A stretch of DNA of 60,000 nt from NCBI RefSeq assembly GCF_910592395.1, contig NC_088311.1, forward strand, positions 17,364,501 through 17,424,500, read 5' to 3'. This stretch comes from Lineus longissimus. Its lineage: Eukaryota > Nemertea > Pilidiophora > Heteronemertea > Lineidae. The notes below the pieces were generated by a model that was not told the origin of the DNA, searched no databases, and worked only from the letters and a program-made list of their open reading frames with translations. Shown here piece by piece: positions 10,251-24,413 of this stretch; position 1 is the stretch's first letter, and each line of letters opens with the position of its first letter. The translations under genes and the position numbers were made by a program.

Positions 10251-10888
10251 TCGTTATCAATGTCATTTATCGATTGACACTGTTGAGAGAACCAAGTTGA
10301 TCACCGCTGAGGCCCATACGCGCGTTGTCTGCAAGCTGAGCAGTGTCAATACATTGAGGGTCAAGATGGAAGGAAGTGGACAATTACTTTTGACGTCGAC
10401 TGTACGCATGTAATGTTTCAACTTGCGGAGAGATGTCCTCAGTGCATGTACTCAGCATCCTTTATAGAAACTGGCGCCTCCCTCGTCGATCTTCTAAACT
10501 CAGAGTGACCAGAGCAGTGTCACCCAGTGAGGTCTTGGTTGCTATGGCGACATGACAGACGTTAGTTGACTAGGTGGACATGGGACAGTGCGAATAGAAG
10601 TTTGGACTACCCAAGTTTGTCCTTTCCAAGTTCATTACGACGGAATTCTGACGGGATTAACTATCTTTTTTTTCCGGTAATACGAAGGAGAATGCAAACA
10701 CTTTAGCTTCGTGTTTCTGCCAGGCTCTTTCGAGTTGGAGTGGACTTTTGAACTTCGTAGACCTGAGATCTTGAGATGTGAAGAAAGAGCCGAGTTCAAC
10801 TATTCTGTGTATACTGGTAGTCCAATCTCTGGCGCCAGAAGGACCTTTCCTTTCCATCCACTTAGTGCAGTTAGTTTAGATACCAGTC
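10251..10888 (+). promoter_or_regulatory. Presumed promoter and 5' UTR of the TRPN gene
   Basis: This is the only sequence between the end of the 88-bp satellite and the first codon. A TATA-like word (TTTATAG) lies near 10460. A four-codon upstream ORF starts near 10692 and a bare ATG-TGA lies near 10775. The start codon at 10889 has G at -3 and is preceded by an in-frame TAG at 10877-10879, so the coding region cannot extend further upstream without an intron. The transcription start cannot be placed, and a further upstream 5' UTR exon is possible. Confidence 0.35.
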
Positions 10889-11302
10889 ATGTCCAGCTCC
10901 AGTGGGGGCAAAAGGACCCCGCCCGATTCGGCAGATGACGACAAAAAATCGGGGAACAAAAACACGCCTCCAGAGTCTGATTCTAATAAGGCAAAGAAGC
11001 TTCCACAGGAGGGTGAAAAGAAATCAGCCCCTGCGGGGAAGACTTCACCAGCTGCAGAAAAGAATTCTCTTCCAGACGCCGCAGGAAAGAAGAAGAAAAT
11101 CTCCCATGATTTGGGTAAGAAATCTCCCCAGGATGAAAAGGGTTCCGATCCTAGCGATGCCATGTCGACTGTGAGCTCCCAGTCTTCGACGGCGGCCGGA
11201 GCTTCGCGGCTCCTTGAGATGTGCAAGAAAGGCGAATGGGTGGCCCTTGATCAGACATTGAGGGGACTTGAGAAAGGGAGTGCAGAGCTTGTTGCGGAGG
11301 AG
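10889..11302 (+). CDS. nompC: TRPN exon 1: N-terminal tail (residues 1-138)
   Basis: The exon starts at the first ATG after an in-frame stop (TAG 10877-10879) and ends at GAG before the donor GTAAGT. Residues 1-95 are rich in Ser, Pro, Lys, Asp and Gly (segments such as DDKKSGNKNTPPESDS) and look disordered. The last 40 residues, with SRLLEMCKKGEWVALDQ and the following LRGLEKG, match the helical segment just before the first ankyrin repeat of NOMPC proteins. The fly protein has a similar charged tail. Confidence 0.9.
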
Positions 11303-14300
11303 GTAAGTTTGAGTTTAAAATAATTATTACAAGCTTGTGTACTCTTATTATTTTAACCATTCCTACTCACTGAGGAGAACCAGGCTAATCTTGGGTATTG
11401 GAAAACTATGGACCACAAAACCATGGATTCGATTGGGAAAGTCTGGACTGACAGTCATATCTCTCCACCGCCTGTGTGCTGTCAACATTATGATATCCGA
11501 GTGGGAATTGGGAGCTGAGAAGATGTGCTAATGTTGGTAGTTGGGGAGTGGGTCCTTGGGTGAGGCACTTGGCATGCAGAAGGTTCACTAAGTGTTAGGT
11601 GTGGGTCCTAGGGCAAGATACTTGGCAGACGGGTCACGAAGGTGGAGGTGTGGGTCCTTGGGCAAGACACTTGGCATGCAGAAGGGTCACTAAGTGTGAG
11701 GTGTGGGTCCTTGGACAAGAGACTTGGCAGAAGGGTCACAAAGGTAGTGGTGTGGGTCCTTGGGTAAGACACTTGGTATGCAGAAGGGTCACTAAGTGTG
11801 AGGTGTGGGTCGGCCTTTGGCTAGACAAGGAATAAGAAGGTATGTTAAACGTTATAAAAGAACAGGGGGGCAAATTGGCAGCCATAATGGATTACGATAT
11901 TACGTAATCATTTCTCAGGCATAATCGATTGTGCTATAAAGGAGGTGCGTATCTTTGTTCACAGAGTTCTTGATCCCAAATTGTAAGGGCAGGGTTCTGC
12001 ATGTCCTGTTACTTTAACTTTGAGAACCGATGGGATATTGGGAAATGAACTGGGACAGGGCACCAGTTCATTAATTCCAGGTGGTGGAGAGTAATGACTG
12101 TCAGTCCAGACTTTCCCAGTCCAATCCATAGTTTTGTAATCCATAGTTTTCCAATATGCACTAATCTTAGTATCCTTTAATTTTTTTGACTGTGACTGGG
12201 CTCTAATCTAAAACACAGTTGTGTGTTACTTGGGATTGTTATACTGTAAGCTGTCAAATTTTGGCGTGTGTTTTACTTTCATGAATAACAACAATGCGCG
12301 AAAACAGAAAAAGCAAAAAGACATGTTATGATTGGAAATATACCAAAATACCCCCAAAAATGTGTAATACGCCAAAATAAAAATACAGTGGAACCTGTGT
12401 TAGCGGATACCTCTATATTAAGGACAACCTCTCTATCAAGGACACGAATCGCATTGTGCTCAATAGCAATTGACCCCCCAACCATTTGCAAGAGTTGCCA
12501 AGGCACAACTAATAGGAACAAAATGACACCTCTCTCATCTTCGTACTTGCTTTAATAACTGAGGTACTTTGATTTTATGTGAAAGGGCAACACTATACAA
12601 ATTTATATATTCTCCATTTTCTTAATTGATCACGTAGATGGGGTACTCGGCCTTTTTCAAAAAATGAATTTTTAATCAGCCCGATTGACACATTTTGTTT
12701 GTGGGGAATATCTAGTATGGGGTTGTGATAAAATAATTCAGGCTGAAGCAATCTGATCAGTTCAATTAGAGCTAATTTAATTCAAAAAAGCCCCCCCCCC
12801 ATATTCAAAATTAGAACTAAGTGCTTGTCTTTCTAACCAATAGCTAATCTTTAATCCATACTTGCCTCTAATCAATATTTGGTAATTTGGAATGACTATT
12901 CATGAGAAATGGGAGACCCAGAATGAAACCAAATGTGTCAAAGATTGTCACCCTCTCTATCACACAAAGATAAGCAGCAACAATTGGCCAAATTCATAAA
13001 GGGCATTTAAGGGTTAGACGTTTGTAACTTTTCCCTAATCAGTTTCAGGGCCTATTCATATTCTGTGAAGATTTACAAGAAGTACCTGAGTCTGTCTATT
13101 CAGTAGTTAAACGCTGTTTTGAGCTAAACGCCCTTTATGACTTTGCCTCATATGAGTCTTACCCTAAACCTCAACAGTGACAAATGCTGATGTTCATTTT
13201 GAACATCCGTCTAGCCATTGGCGACTCAACCAATACCCAAGTCAAAAAATGTAAAAGCATTGAATCTTGGTATTTATGTTGTACTTTTTGGTGTAATTGG
13301 TTAAATTTTTCATGAAAATCAGTCGAGGGTGCAATTGAAAAGAGTATTTGACATCTTGATAAAGTTCTCAAAAGTAATAGGCCTATACTCTGCCATTAAG
13401 AAAGAATAACATATCAGTCTACATCTTAATAATCAAGGAATACCATATCCGTCTACACCTTTGTGTATTTAATCGCGAAATGGACTATCAGTAGAATCAA
13501 CCTGCTTATATAATTATTTGCAAAGAACAGACAAGGTTGTCCTTCACCGCTATTTGATTCATTTGTCATCTTGCATAACTATAGCAGTAAATCTACACTG
13601 GGTCTTCATCAAGTATGACCTTATCTTTGCCTCTTGTTCTTTGCCCCAAAAGACTAGAAAAAGATAATGAGAAATATGTGATGTGAAATCCACATGTGTG
13701 TGTTGGGGTACTGCATATAGTGGACATCGACACTTATTTCTACGCATTTGAGCTTATTTCAAAGTCAATTATCTTTGACCCTGCATTGTTTTTAGCATGA
13801 ATGATACCATAGAGTCAGAGAGAGAAATATTCAGAACAATTATTTAGTATTTCCAACACTCGGACATGGGCCAGATTGAATCTAACTGCCCTAGTTAGAA
13901 AGCCTGAATCCATTACGAAACCGCATGTTTGTCCGACATTGCCTGTAATTCAGCGATGGGGAAATAGAGGGCAGCAGCTGCAGTGACGTCATCTTCGCTG
14001 AATGCTATTTGGCGGTTATGCCCACATGGTAATTGTGTCAGTTAGCCTACTAGCCAATAAGTCTGATAAAATGCAGATGGTGTCCGAGCTCCCAGAACAA
14101 CATCTTGGCCTAGCAATCACCGAGAAATCTACTTTGATTATGACCTTTGAAAATATTTATAGTTATGCTTGGATTTTTCGCATCCATCTAATTGTCTTTG
14201 CCCAATTTCTCTTGAACTCAATTAAATCTAGCTCCTGCTACCCATCTTAATTTATTCCTGACTTCATTTTACCCCGCCACTGCAAAAAAATGCTGGACTA

Positions 14301-17300
14301 CCATGCTATAAGCATATGCCATTCATGACTTGAGCACAACCAGTCTTTGGCTTGTGTGACTTCAAAAATGATTGTCACCAGGGTCGGAAAGCTGAAACAT
14401 GTCAGCTTGTGTGCAGAAGTATCCTTTCTTGTCTATCATGTCTATCAAGGCGATTTGTGGGAGTGGTATGTTCAAAGTGATGCTTTGAATAGATTAAAAG
14501 AGGTGGGACAGAATGTAAAGATTCATTTGCGGTATGTCTCATAAAAAGAATGCAAATTGTAGAATGAGAGCAGTTCCAAAAAATTCAGAAGATATTGAAC
14601 AGAACTTTAGGAGAATATTTGCAAGAAAGAATGATATCAACTTTTCGACTAAACAAAATTACCTTTGTAAAATTTATGCTGGTCTCATCTATAATGCAGA
14701 AGCTTCCTCGATTATCGGGAAAAGTTTGATGCATTTAGCTTTTTATGAAATCAAGTTGAGAGTCAATGTTTGGTTCTTCACGTACTCCTTGATTTGATTA
14801 CTGTCCTTTCATTCTTCATCGAATATCATTAAGATTTCTGATACGTGCACTTAATCTGTTCAAGTGCAATTATGACTCAAATTCCCGCTTATTGAATATC
14901 ATTTGGATTGATAGAGTGCCCACTCAATCTGTCTCAAGTGGAAGATAGTGACAACTGTTCCTGTAAAATAAACTATCTGTCCTTTTATTCAAGATGAAAT
15001 ATAGTCTCATGTGTCAAAGCTTGCCCTCAATTAGAAATGTTTTGTTTCAGGGTTATCATGTTTATACCAAGTGAAATTTTCACAAATGTGACCCACCACG
15101 ACCAAATGAGTCGTATGTTGCACAGAAGATGAGCCTAAAATGACACCAGGACATAATAGTAGAAATTGATGGACTCAGCTGTCACAAAAGGCAGACTATA
15201 GTGAAATGAACAACCAGTCCGTCTCAACCTGTCAAGCTCGGAGCGACATGCAACTTGTTTTGTCATGGCGGGTCACAAATAAAGGTTTCGAGGGGAAGTT
15301 TCACAGTAAGATGCTGCAGTGTTTAGAGGCAACAAAGACTTGGATCTCAACTCTGAGGTTTCCTGTGGTCTTCATGTCATTTAGGGTTGGGTGGGGTGGG
15401 GTGGGGTGGGGCTGACTTTGTACTCTGACCATCTTTCATTCCATTGTTAGTCTGGATGCAGCACACATATGTTAGGTTGCACAGAACTGAAGACGATCTC
15501 TAAAGAAGTCTGCAATCGACAGACAGGCAATTTTATTGCAGTGACCTGTGATAGTTACATGTAGGCTATGCGATGAGCGATAAAACACTAATTTTTTGTC
15601 TGTTACTAAAATAGGTCATTGCTGGGTTGTGCCTCTGCCACCATTTGATGTGGCTGTTGTGCCACCATTCGATATGGCTATTGCGCCACCATTCGATGTG
15701 GCTGTTGTGCCACCATTTGACGTGGCTGTTGTGCCACCATTCGATGCGGCTGTTGTGCCACCATTCGATGTGGCTGTTGTGCCACCATTCGATGCGGCTG
15801 TTGTGCCACCATTCGATGCGGCTGTTGTGCCACCATTCGATGTGGCTGTTGTGCCACCTTTCGATGTGGCTGTTGTGCCACCTTTCGATGTGGCTGTTGT
15901 GCCACCATTCGATGTGGCTGTTGTGCCACCATTCGATGTGGCTGTTGTGCCACCATTCGATGTGGCTGTTTTGCCACCATTCGATGTGGCTGTTGCGCCA
16001 CCATTCGATGTGGCTGTTGCGCCACCATTCGATGTGGCTGTTGCGCCACCATTCGATGTGGCTGTTGCGCCACCATTCGATGTGGCTGTTGCGCCACCAT
16101 TCGATGTGGCTGTTATATTCGATGTGGCTGTTGCGCCACCATTCGATGTGGCTGTTGTGCCACCATTCGATGTGGCTGTTGCCCCACCATTTGATGTGGC
16201 TGTTGTGCCACCATTCGATGTGGCTGTCATGCCACCATTCGATGTGGCTGTTGCGCCACCATTCGATAAGGCTGTTGTGCCACCATTCGATGTGGCTGTT
16301 GTGCCACCATTCGATGTGGCTGTTGTGCCACCATTCGATGTGGCTGTTGTGCCACCATTCGATGTGGCTGTTGTGCCACCATTCGATGTGGCTGTTGCGC
16401 CACCATTCGATAAGGCTGTTGTGCCACCATTCGATGTGGCTGTTGTGCCACCATTCGATATGGCTGTTGAGAACTATTGTCCATTTTGAATTGGAGAGGT
16501 AAATAGAGCATTATAGAGGAAATTACATTACAAGTATTTGGACTAGCCATTGGGCAATAAAGTAGAACCTCTCTATTAAGGACTGCCAATTAAGTGATGT
16601 CCTTAAAAGAGAGGTGGCCTGATTAGAAAGGTCAAATTAAATGGAAACTACCACTTCGGGACCAAAACTAGTGTCCTTAATAAAGACGTGTCCGCTGTAG
16701 TTAAAATGATGCAAATTAGCAGTAGGAAAAATCTAATGCTGATCAGCAATCCAAAACAAGAAACCTCCTGCCAACAACAGTTCGTTGTTCTCAAGGACTT
16801 TATTAACCTGTCTGCATTTCTCATCAGTCCAACTTGAATCTGGAGCATTACCTGTCCCTAGCTATTCATCTGATTTCAAGATGAAACACATCTGTGCAGT
16901 TTATGTAATGATAAATCGTTTCATGCATGTACATGATGTTCACTTTAGTGCTTTATGGTCATTATTGATTCGGATAAATAAATGTAGGCCTATTCAATCG
17001 GAATATCAAGTTAGAGGAAGCAGTTGTTTGCTTTGCCTGAGAAATTTTAATTTACTGAGAGAAATAGAAATTAGGGATACAGTCATTTCCATAGAAATCA
17101 TTTATTGTTATGGAAAGGTAATGGCAAGTTTTTGTAGCTGTGTGTTTAACAACTAACTAAATTTAACAGATGTTGCAATAATTATGGCTTAACCACTTCG
17201 ACTTGAAAATAAAAGCTGTTGATTTCATGTTATTTTCTGCTGTTGGATATGAAGAATTTAACCCTTTCAATGCAGGCAGTAGTATTTCACGTGCGTGTGA

Positions 17301-20300
17301 GGCTGTGTTGGCACAAAATTAGATTCATGAAATTTCTCTCATGTTTGTCAAAAATCCATTTTATCCGAGTAAAGAATATCACAAAAATAACTCAAAATTC
17401 TCCAGATGGTCGTAAAAAAAGGATAAGAAACTCACCTATTAAAGGGACATCTTTAGCATGAGATATGTTGGGTTTTCGTGCAGAGATGGTCTTCAGCAGG
17501 ACCGCGAATTCTCCAAACAGGATTAATTTAAAAAATGATTTTACTGCTTTGAACAATGCACTGACTCAAAAGGGTTGTATCACTAGGCCTGCCTGAAATT
17601 CATAAGTCATATCCAAAACTGCCTTCCAACACCGGTGAAAATCACTATTAGATATCAACCTGACAGTGATACAACAAGTGCGGGCGCATGGTGGGAAGTA
17701 GAGGCATTATCCTCCTGGCCAGGTACATCCCATGCCCAACTCGTCCTTTAAGGTTGACCATTTTGGCTAGACCTCCGAACCCTAAAGCAAGATGAACTCT
17801 TTCAAAACATTGTGAATGCTCATTTCAAGGGCTGGAGTCTGTTCTTTGTTTTCCAGAGAACAGCCTCCAGGGTTTAAATGAGCATTCACTACGTTTTGAA
17901 GGAGTTCTAATTGCTGTATGATTTCAAGTTCTAGCCAAAATGGTGGTACCTTAATAGCTCCCTACAAGTGTTACCATGGCATCTGAACACAAGAACGATG
18001 TAGTTTGGTCATTCCTCAAAAAAAGACCAAGGTCGCCGTTGGTAGAACCTTTTTCTGGCAGTTGGGTCTTCCTTGACTAGGTTATCGAAAGAGATCTTGT
18101 TTTTAGGGGAGGTCAGTGGCAGGATTGTCGCTGTCTGTCTTTGTGTCTTTGAGCAACGCACTTAACCCAACATGCTTCTCTCCACCAAGGATTAAATGGG
18201 TGATGGAAGAGATGGCAAACTATGAATGTTAGTCCTGAGCGCTGTATAGCTGCAGCTCGGACCTGTAATACTTCCAGATAGTAGAGCTTGAATCATGAAA
18301 GTACGGGCCAGTAGCTAGGGCGCTGAAACCAGTTGGATTTAGCGCAAAATAAGTCTAATAATCATTCTCACCATGACTAAGTGTGAATAGTGCTGATATT
18401 CTGCGAGATGAAAGAGACACCTACTGGTAACTCAGCAAACAAGATTCTGGCCTGCCTCACTCCTGCATGGTCACCCTTTAAAGAGGGACTATAGGCAGGA
18501 GCAGAGGAGGTAATTTCGCCATCTTCAGGTGACTTATATACACTGTAAAAGGGCCTTGGGTCATGTCAGATTCCACACTAAATATATTCCTCATACAGGT
18601 GTGAATTTTCGACTTACTGTGAGATATGAGAGACCCCTATTGGCAACTTTGTGTAACTTTATCTTGCCTGCCTAGCAGCTGCCTGTTGTCCCTTTAAAGG
18701 GTTAACCAGCATTCTTGGGAGCATCGCTATGACCCTCATCCATTTGCATTCGTCACTGTCTGTCAAGGGAATCTTCTCTCACGCAAAATGCCATTCTCTG
18801 CATACGGCAGCACGTGAGATATTCTAGAATGGCATGTTTAATTGTCTGTGAAATGGATATCACTTTTGATGCAGGCGGGCCGTCATTTTCTATCAATAAA
18901 GAAATGATGGATTCAATTGAGAAGCGAGTTTATCATTGAAAACAGATTGCCAATAAATATCTCAGACCTCACTTCGTGATTTGTCAGAGGGTATGGGAAT
19001 GGGATAAAAGCACTATTGTCTGCTGTTAACCCCCTCATTTTATGATCCGAGTGAAAATTTTGATAATTTTATTGAAGGTTTTGATTTTGATATTTCACTA
19101 CAGGCTACACGTCTTAACCAATTAGCTTGCGGTTGCACACGAAAATAATTCACTATGAAATCAGTAGTTTCACCATACTAGTTGAATTGTAATTTCCATT
19201 TAAATGTACTTCTTCTTGCATTGTAAATCAGACGCATTTGAAATGAGGAAAACTTTGACGTTTCAGCCCGATTTGCTTACTTGTGCAGTTTTTAGGGGTC
19301 AAATTTAAAAGCTGATTCGCAGGTTATGAAAGCGGTCAGACCCCCAAACCCTGAAATTATCAAGCAAATTTCATGGTTTGACAGGTTAGGATAGGTATAT
19401 TTTGCTTTGAAGTTGTTCCTTCCTTTGTACGTCTTGAAAAATATTATGAACACATAGATTTTACATGAAAATTGCCAACAGCACCATTGATTTCCACAAA
19501 AAGAAGGAGTTTTCCGGTGAGATGATCATCAGATTTATAATTTTTCAGCATTTTTGTATGCTTGAAAAAATAAAGGGGTTTGCAGTAAGTACTAGTATCG
19601 CAAAGTAAATTTAGTTTACTTATTGGTTTCATGTTTGTTTAGCGAGGACCAGTTAATGGTTGGAGGAACAAAGAATCTTGGTCGTCATGGCGAGCTGGTC
19701 GCGATGGCGAGGTGGTCACATTGTCGAGTTGGTCGCCAAACGGTGTCCCACCAAAGATTATATCAAGAGAATATCATTCATTTCAAGTGCAATCTTTTCC
19801 ATCGTTCTTACTTTCAGAACACGGTGACGCCGCTGATGACCGCCGTGAAGGAGAACAAGTTGGTGATCGTCGAACGTCTCCTTGACCTTGGTGTAAGCCT
19901 CAGTGACAAGACAAAGGTAAGGCAAACATTCTATAACTGTGAGTACTCTTTCAGGCTCAGGTCCTGGGGGGGGGGGGGTACCTTCTTGCTCAAGCCAACA
20001 CCCGACACCATTGCAGAAAAATCTTAGTGTGGGCTGTTCGCCCTGTTGTTTTGGTTACCTTTGCACACTTCTCCCAGGGCACTTCACACAAAACACTGTA
20101 TATTTCAGCACTCAAAATTAATTTTTGTTCCAATGACGGAGTGGCCAGTCGAATCCACTAGGATGTGCAATAAGTCACATGCCTTATCAGGGCTCGTGGG
20201 GAGGTAGGTTTTCACACCAGAAAAACAGCACACGAGATGAAATGACAATGATGAAAGCCATCATAGTCTTGGGAGATCCATTCCATCATCGTGACATCAT

Positions 20301-23218
20301 TTTCCGGCTCTCTCTGCTCATCCCGTGTGACATCATAATACGTAATCAGCTTTTGGCATTGTGGTTTAATACGATGTTTGCCTCGCCTTGGAAAGGTACA
20401 TGACTCACTGAGCTACTTAGATGGAGTTATCAAAATTCCACTTTCTCATTGGCTGAGAAGGCGCATTTGGCTTCTGTGGATTTCAGAGCAAGTTTTGACT
20501 CCATAGTGATGTTACCATTGCTTATGTAAGTAATCAGTAGCAATGTAAAAAAGGAAGAAACCTGTTCAAATGTACATTTTATTTTCTCTAACATAATGGA
20601 AAGTAATAAATGTTGAAATTACAGCAAAGAATTGAAATAAACACCTCAACAAATGTCAGCTACCCCTATGTCACTGATCATATTTCCAGCAGTGCAAGGA
20701 AATTTTCAGAATATCGTTTTGCTGAGCAGGCTGAGGTCTTGTGCTTCATTGGTGAAAAGGCAGAGTCATACATATTATTATATACATGTATGAATGAACC
20801 TCTATTAAATAAAAAAAAGGGTTGGTTTTGAAAATAACAAGATTTTATCTCCTACATGTCCTACAGAAAAAACAGGCTATTCCTGGCAATTACAGGCAAA
20901 TTATGGCCACTCTCGAACTTGTTTTCAATATTCTGTGAATCTTTTGTTTCTTGTGCTGTCACTTAACTGTTGTGCCTTCAGTTGATTTTGGGCATTGGTC
21001 ATACAATGTATCTGTGGGATGGCATTCCAATCCTCCCCCAGGAAAGTGGTCAAAACTTCAAGATAAGGCAGGTCAGCCACTGGTTCCATTGGTTCAAACC
21101 TCTCATTAATTGCATACTTGTTGCAACTTTAAGGGCGTAGCCCATATTTAATTGGGCGTGCCCAAATTTGCAAATGGAGAAATCTGAGTTCATAAAAATT
21201 GCTGTGCCATTTTCTTTGATTACAAAGTTATAAAACAATGTCGAATTGTGTTTACTCCTTTATTGTTTATGACAGAGTGTCTAAATTCCCAGTCCTTTTC
21301 ACCAATTCAGCATGAAGACCGCAGTGGTGCTATTCTGAAATTTCCATCGCATTGCTATGAATACTTCTGAAAATATGACCAATCATTTAGGGAGGAGCGT
21401 ACTTTTGTTGAGGTGTTTATCAAAAAATATATATAATCAGAATAAGGTTCAATTGGAAGATGTTTTAAGGTTGACTTAAGAATCTTCACAGAAAACGATG
21501 TTTACTAAAAGCAAATTGAGCTCATATGGGACTTGGCTCTTCAAAAACTGAAAAGGTGCCTTGCGACCTTTGTCGAATCTCTAACAACAGATCATTCCAT
21601 TTCTGATGCGACATTGCATGATTCTTTGGAAAGACATTCACAGAGCAAATAAATCAAAAAGTACATTAAATGTTGCTTCAGTGTGGTCATCATAATGCCA
21701 GGAGAACTGTGGTGGCATTTTCAAGTCATATGACATGAATGAGAACGAGCAACCTACCAGGAATCGCCGATGGCTAACACGCCCTACATCAACCCAATGA
21801 ATACACCTCAAGTCGTACTAAGTCTAAAACATGGAAAATCACTAATCTAACAATCTGACTTCATAAGTTTGATTGTTTTGCCCCCGGAGCATTTATTCAT
21901 GAAATGGTTTTATTACAATGGCGTGCAAGTGTTGACCATTGATGGCTACGCGATTTTGCGATGTGAAGCAATCAATAAAATTGTGGCGTAGTTTATCGCG
22001 GTACTCGATGTCTGGAGGAATGAGATTAAAGGTGGTGAGCGCACTGTGATTTCAAGAAATTCATTTGCGGTGGTTGTCCGGTGGAGTTGAGGTATGCATT
22101 GGCTTGTCAATCAATGATGGTAACTGATGCTAATACAGAACATGTGGGGGAGGATTTAGGATTCTGTACACCATTTAATCGGCTATACAGTTGGTATAAA
22201 GTGAATGTCAGTCTAACTAAAAAATCATCACTGTTGACGTGCTGGGGTGTTTTCATGTTGATATCTGCAAAAAAAAGCAGTGTCATTTTCATGGAAACGA
22301 ACACCTAAGTAAACAATTGGGATATGACTTCAATGGCCACAACTTCATCAGATCTTCTTCAGTATACATCCGCAAAATGCATTTTACATCAACATAGCTC
22401 AGTCTCCACCTTCTCACCCACCTCAACTTTGTCTTGCACTGGGGGGAGAATTCTGTAGAGAGGAGATCGGCTCCGGCTGTGTGCGGATGAGGAGGCTGAA
22501 ATAGAATCATGTATTGATATCATTGTTGTTTATGCAATCCCACGCAAAACAGTAGCTCAGCCGCCACTGGTCTAGTGTCTGATCATTCTTTCTTTACGAT
22601 ACTTAATTCTAAAACTTGGGACTGGCATAAGAGCATTCACATCCAGGCCATACGGGGCATGCGGTCCAAGACGCGAGTTCTACACTCCACAAATGCCAGT
22701 GATTCAAAGTATTAATTTTCAGTCATTTTTTTAGTCTATATTGATCTAGGGCCATTTGAGTTCAGTGCGAACACCCACTTCTATGGCAAGAAAATATTGT
22801 CAATATATCGGCAACTTAATTGTCATTGTCAACATGTAAGTGCCAAATCAATTGGATTAACTTTGTTTGATTCAGCCAGTTCTCCAATGAATAAATCTGG
22901 AATAAAATCATTGGCAGACGTGGTGTGGGATGTTCAGATTATTTCATTTGTGATATCAAGTTTCTGAAACCATCAAATTTGGTTGGGTTTCCTACTGATA
23001 GAGTTCAAGTGGCCTGTTTGCTAGAGTTCCAGGTTGATTATCAGGAGCTTTCAGATTCGACTCGAGGAACGACCACAACTGTCTGTTCTCTCCTAAGAAA
23101 TATAGACATAAAATCTATATCCTTGAAAGGAACACCTGGATTGCTACCTCTAACATTTTTAGCTCACCTCTTAGCAGAGGTGAGCTTATCCCATACCGTG
23201 GCGTCCGTCGTCCGTCGT

Positions 23219-23253
<35 letters not shown>

Positions 23254-24354
23254 CGTCGTCGTCCGTCGTCCGTTAGCAGGGCACGTTTCGTAACTGTTAG
23301 AGCTATTGAGTTGAAACTTGGTACACATGTACCCTTATGTAATGACACCTTGGAGACCAAGTTTCGGTCCGATTCGTTTCATGGTTTGGCCACCAGGGGG
23401 CCAAACGTTAAAAGTGAAAATATGCAATATCTCCCTTAATAGTAGTCGGGAAATTTTGAAAAAAATATGGTAGGTACTTCTAGCAAAGGTGCATCATATA
23501 TCCTCCGGGTTTTTGATTTGACCTCCTTTTCAAGGTCACAGAGGTCAAATGGTGTAAATTGGCCATTAGGATGTAACGATGGCACGTTTCTAAACTGCAA
23601 TGACTATTGATACCAAATTTGGTACACATTTACCCCTTAGTCAGGTGATCTCAGGGACCGAAGTTTGGTCCAATATGATTCACCACTTGACCACCAGGTG
23701 GCAAAATCCAAAAACCTTAAAAATGTGATTATTCCTTAACTTCTTGCCCGATTGCCACCAATTTGATATCATGGGTACACCTAACCACCATACAGTATAT
23801 GTCACACAGGTTTTTAATTTGACCTTCTTGTCAAGGTCACAGAGGTCAAATGGCGTAAATTCGCCGTCAGGCCGTAACTATGGCACGTTTCTTAACTGCA
23901 ATGACTATTGATCACAAATTAAGTACACATGTACCCCTTGGTCAGGTGATCTCAGGTACCGAAGTTTGGTGCGATCTGATTTGCCGTTTGGCCTCCAGGG
24001 AGGGGGCCAAATCCTAAATTCTTCAAAATGCCATTATTTCTAGTAATGACTTGCCCGATTGGCACCAATTTTATATCATAGGTACATCTAATTCTAACAA
24101 CCATTCAATGTGTCACCCGGGTCTTCTTTGATTTGACCTGCTTTTCAAGGTCACATAGGTCGAATGTACTGTAAATTGGCCATTTTGGGGAAATTGTAAT
24201 TGCTTGGACCTACATCAAACCTAACACTACATGACACAATACCATGCTCTTTATCCATCTTTCCTCCACATGAGGTGAGCACAATGGCCCTGGCCATTTC
24301 ATTAGCTCACCTCTTAGCAGAGGTGAGCTTATCCCATACCGTGGCGTCCGTCGT

Positions 24355-24413
<59 letters not shown>

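Larger units (their letters stand above)
11303..19817 (+). other. Intron 1 (8.5 kb)
   Basis: Phase-0 intron, GTAAGT...CTTTCAG. It holds the TIR element at 11396-12156, pogo-like MITE pieces, a GTGACCC MITE, a G-rich run, the 24-bp minisatellite, a TTAA foldback and a SINE-like body. The stretches 12480-15087, 16704-17747 and 18700-19817 show nothing recognisable beyond short chance ORFs. Confidence 0.85.

Noticed and set aside
10711-10938. Alternative or upstream ORF over the TRPN start
   Set aside because: The frame opens with GTG, not ATG, and the encoded sequence has no NOMPC resemblance, whereas the 10889 frame does.
10876-11226. Minus-strand ORF of 116 residues opposite exon 1
   Set aside because: Shadow of the Ser/Lys/Pro-rich exon 1; its translation is low-complexity and matches nothing.
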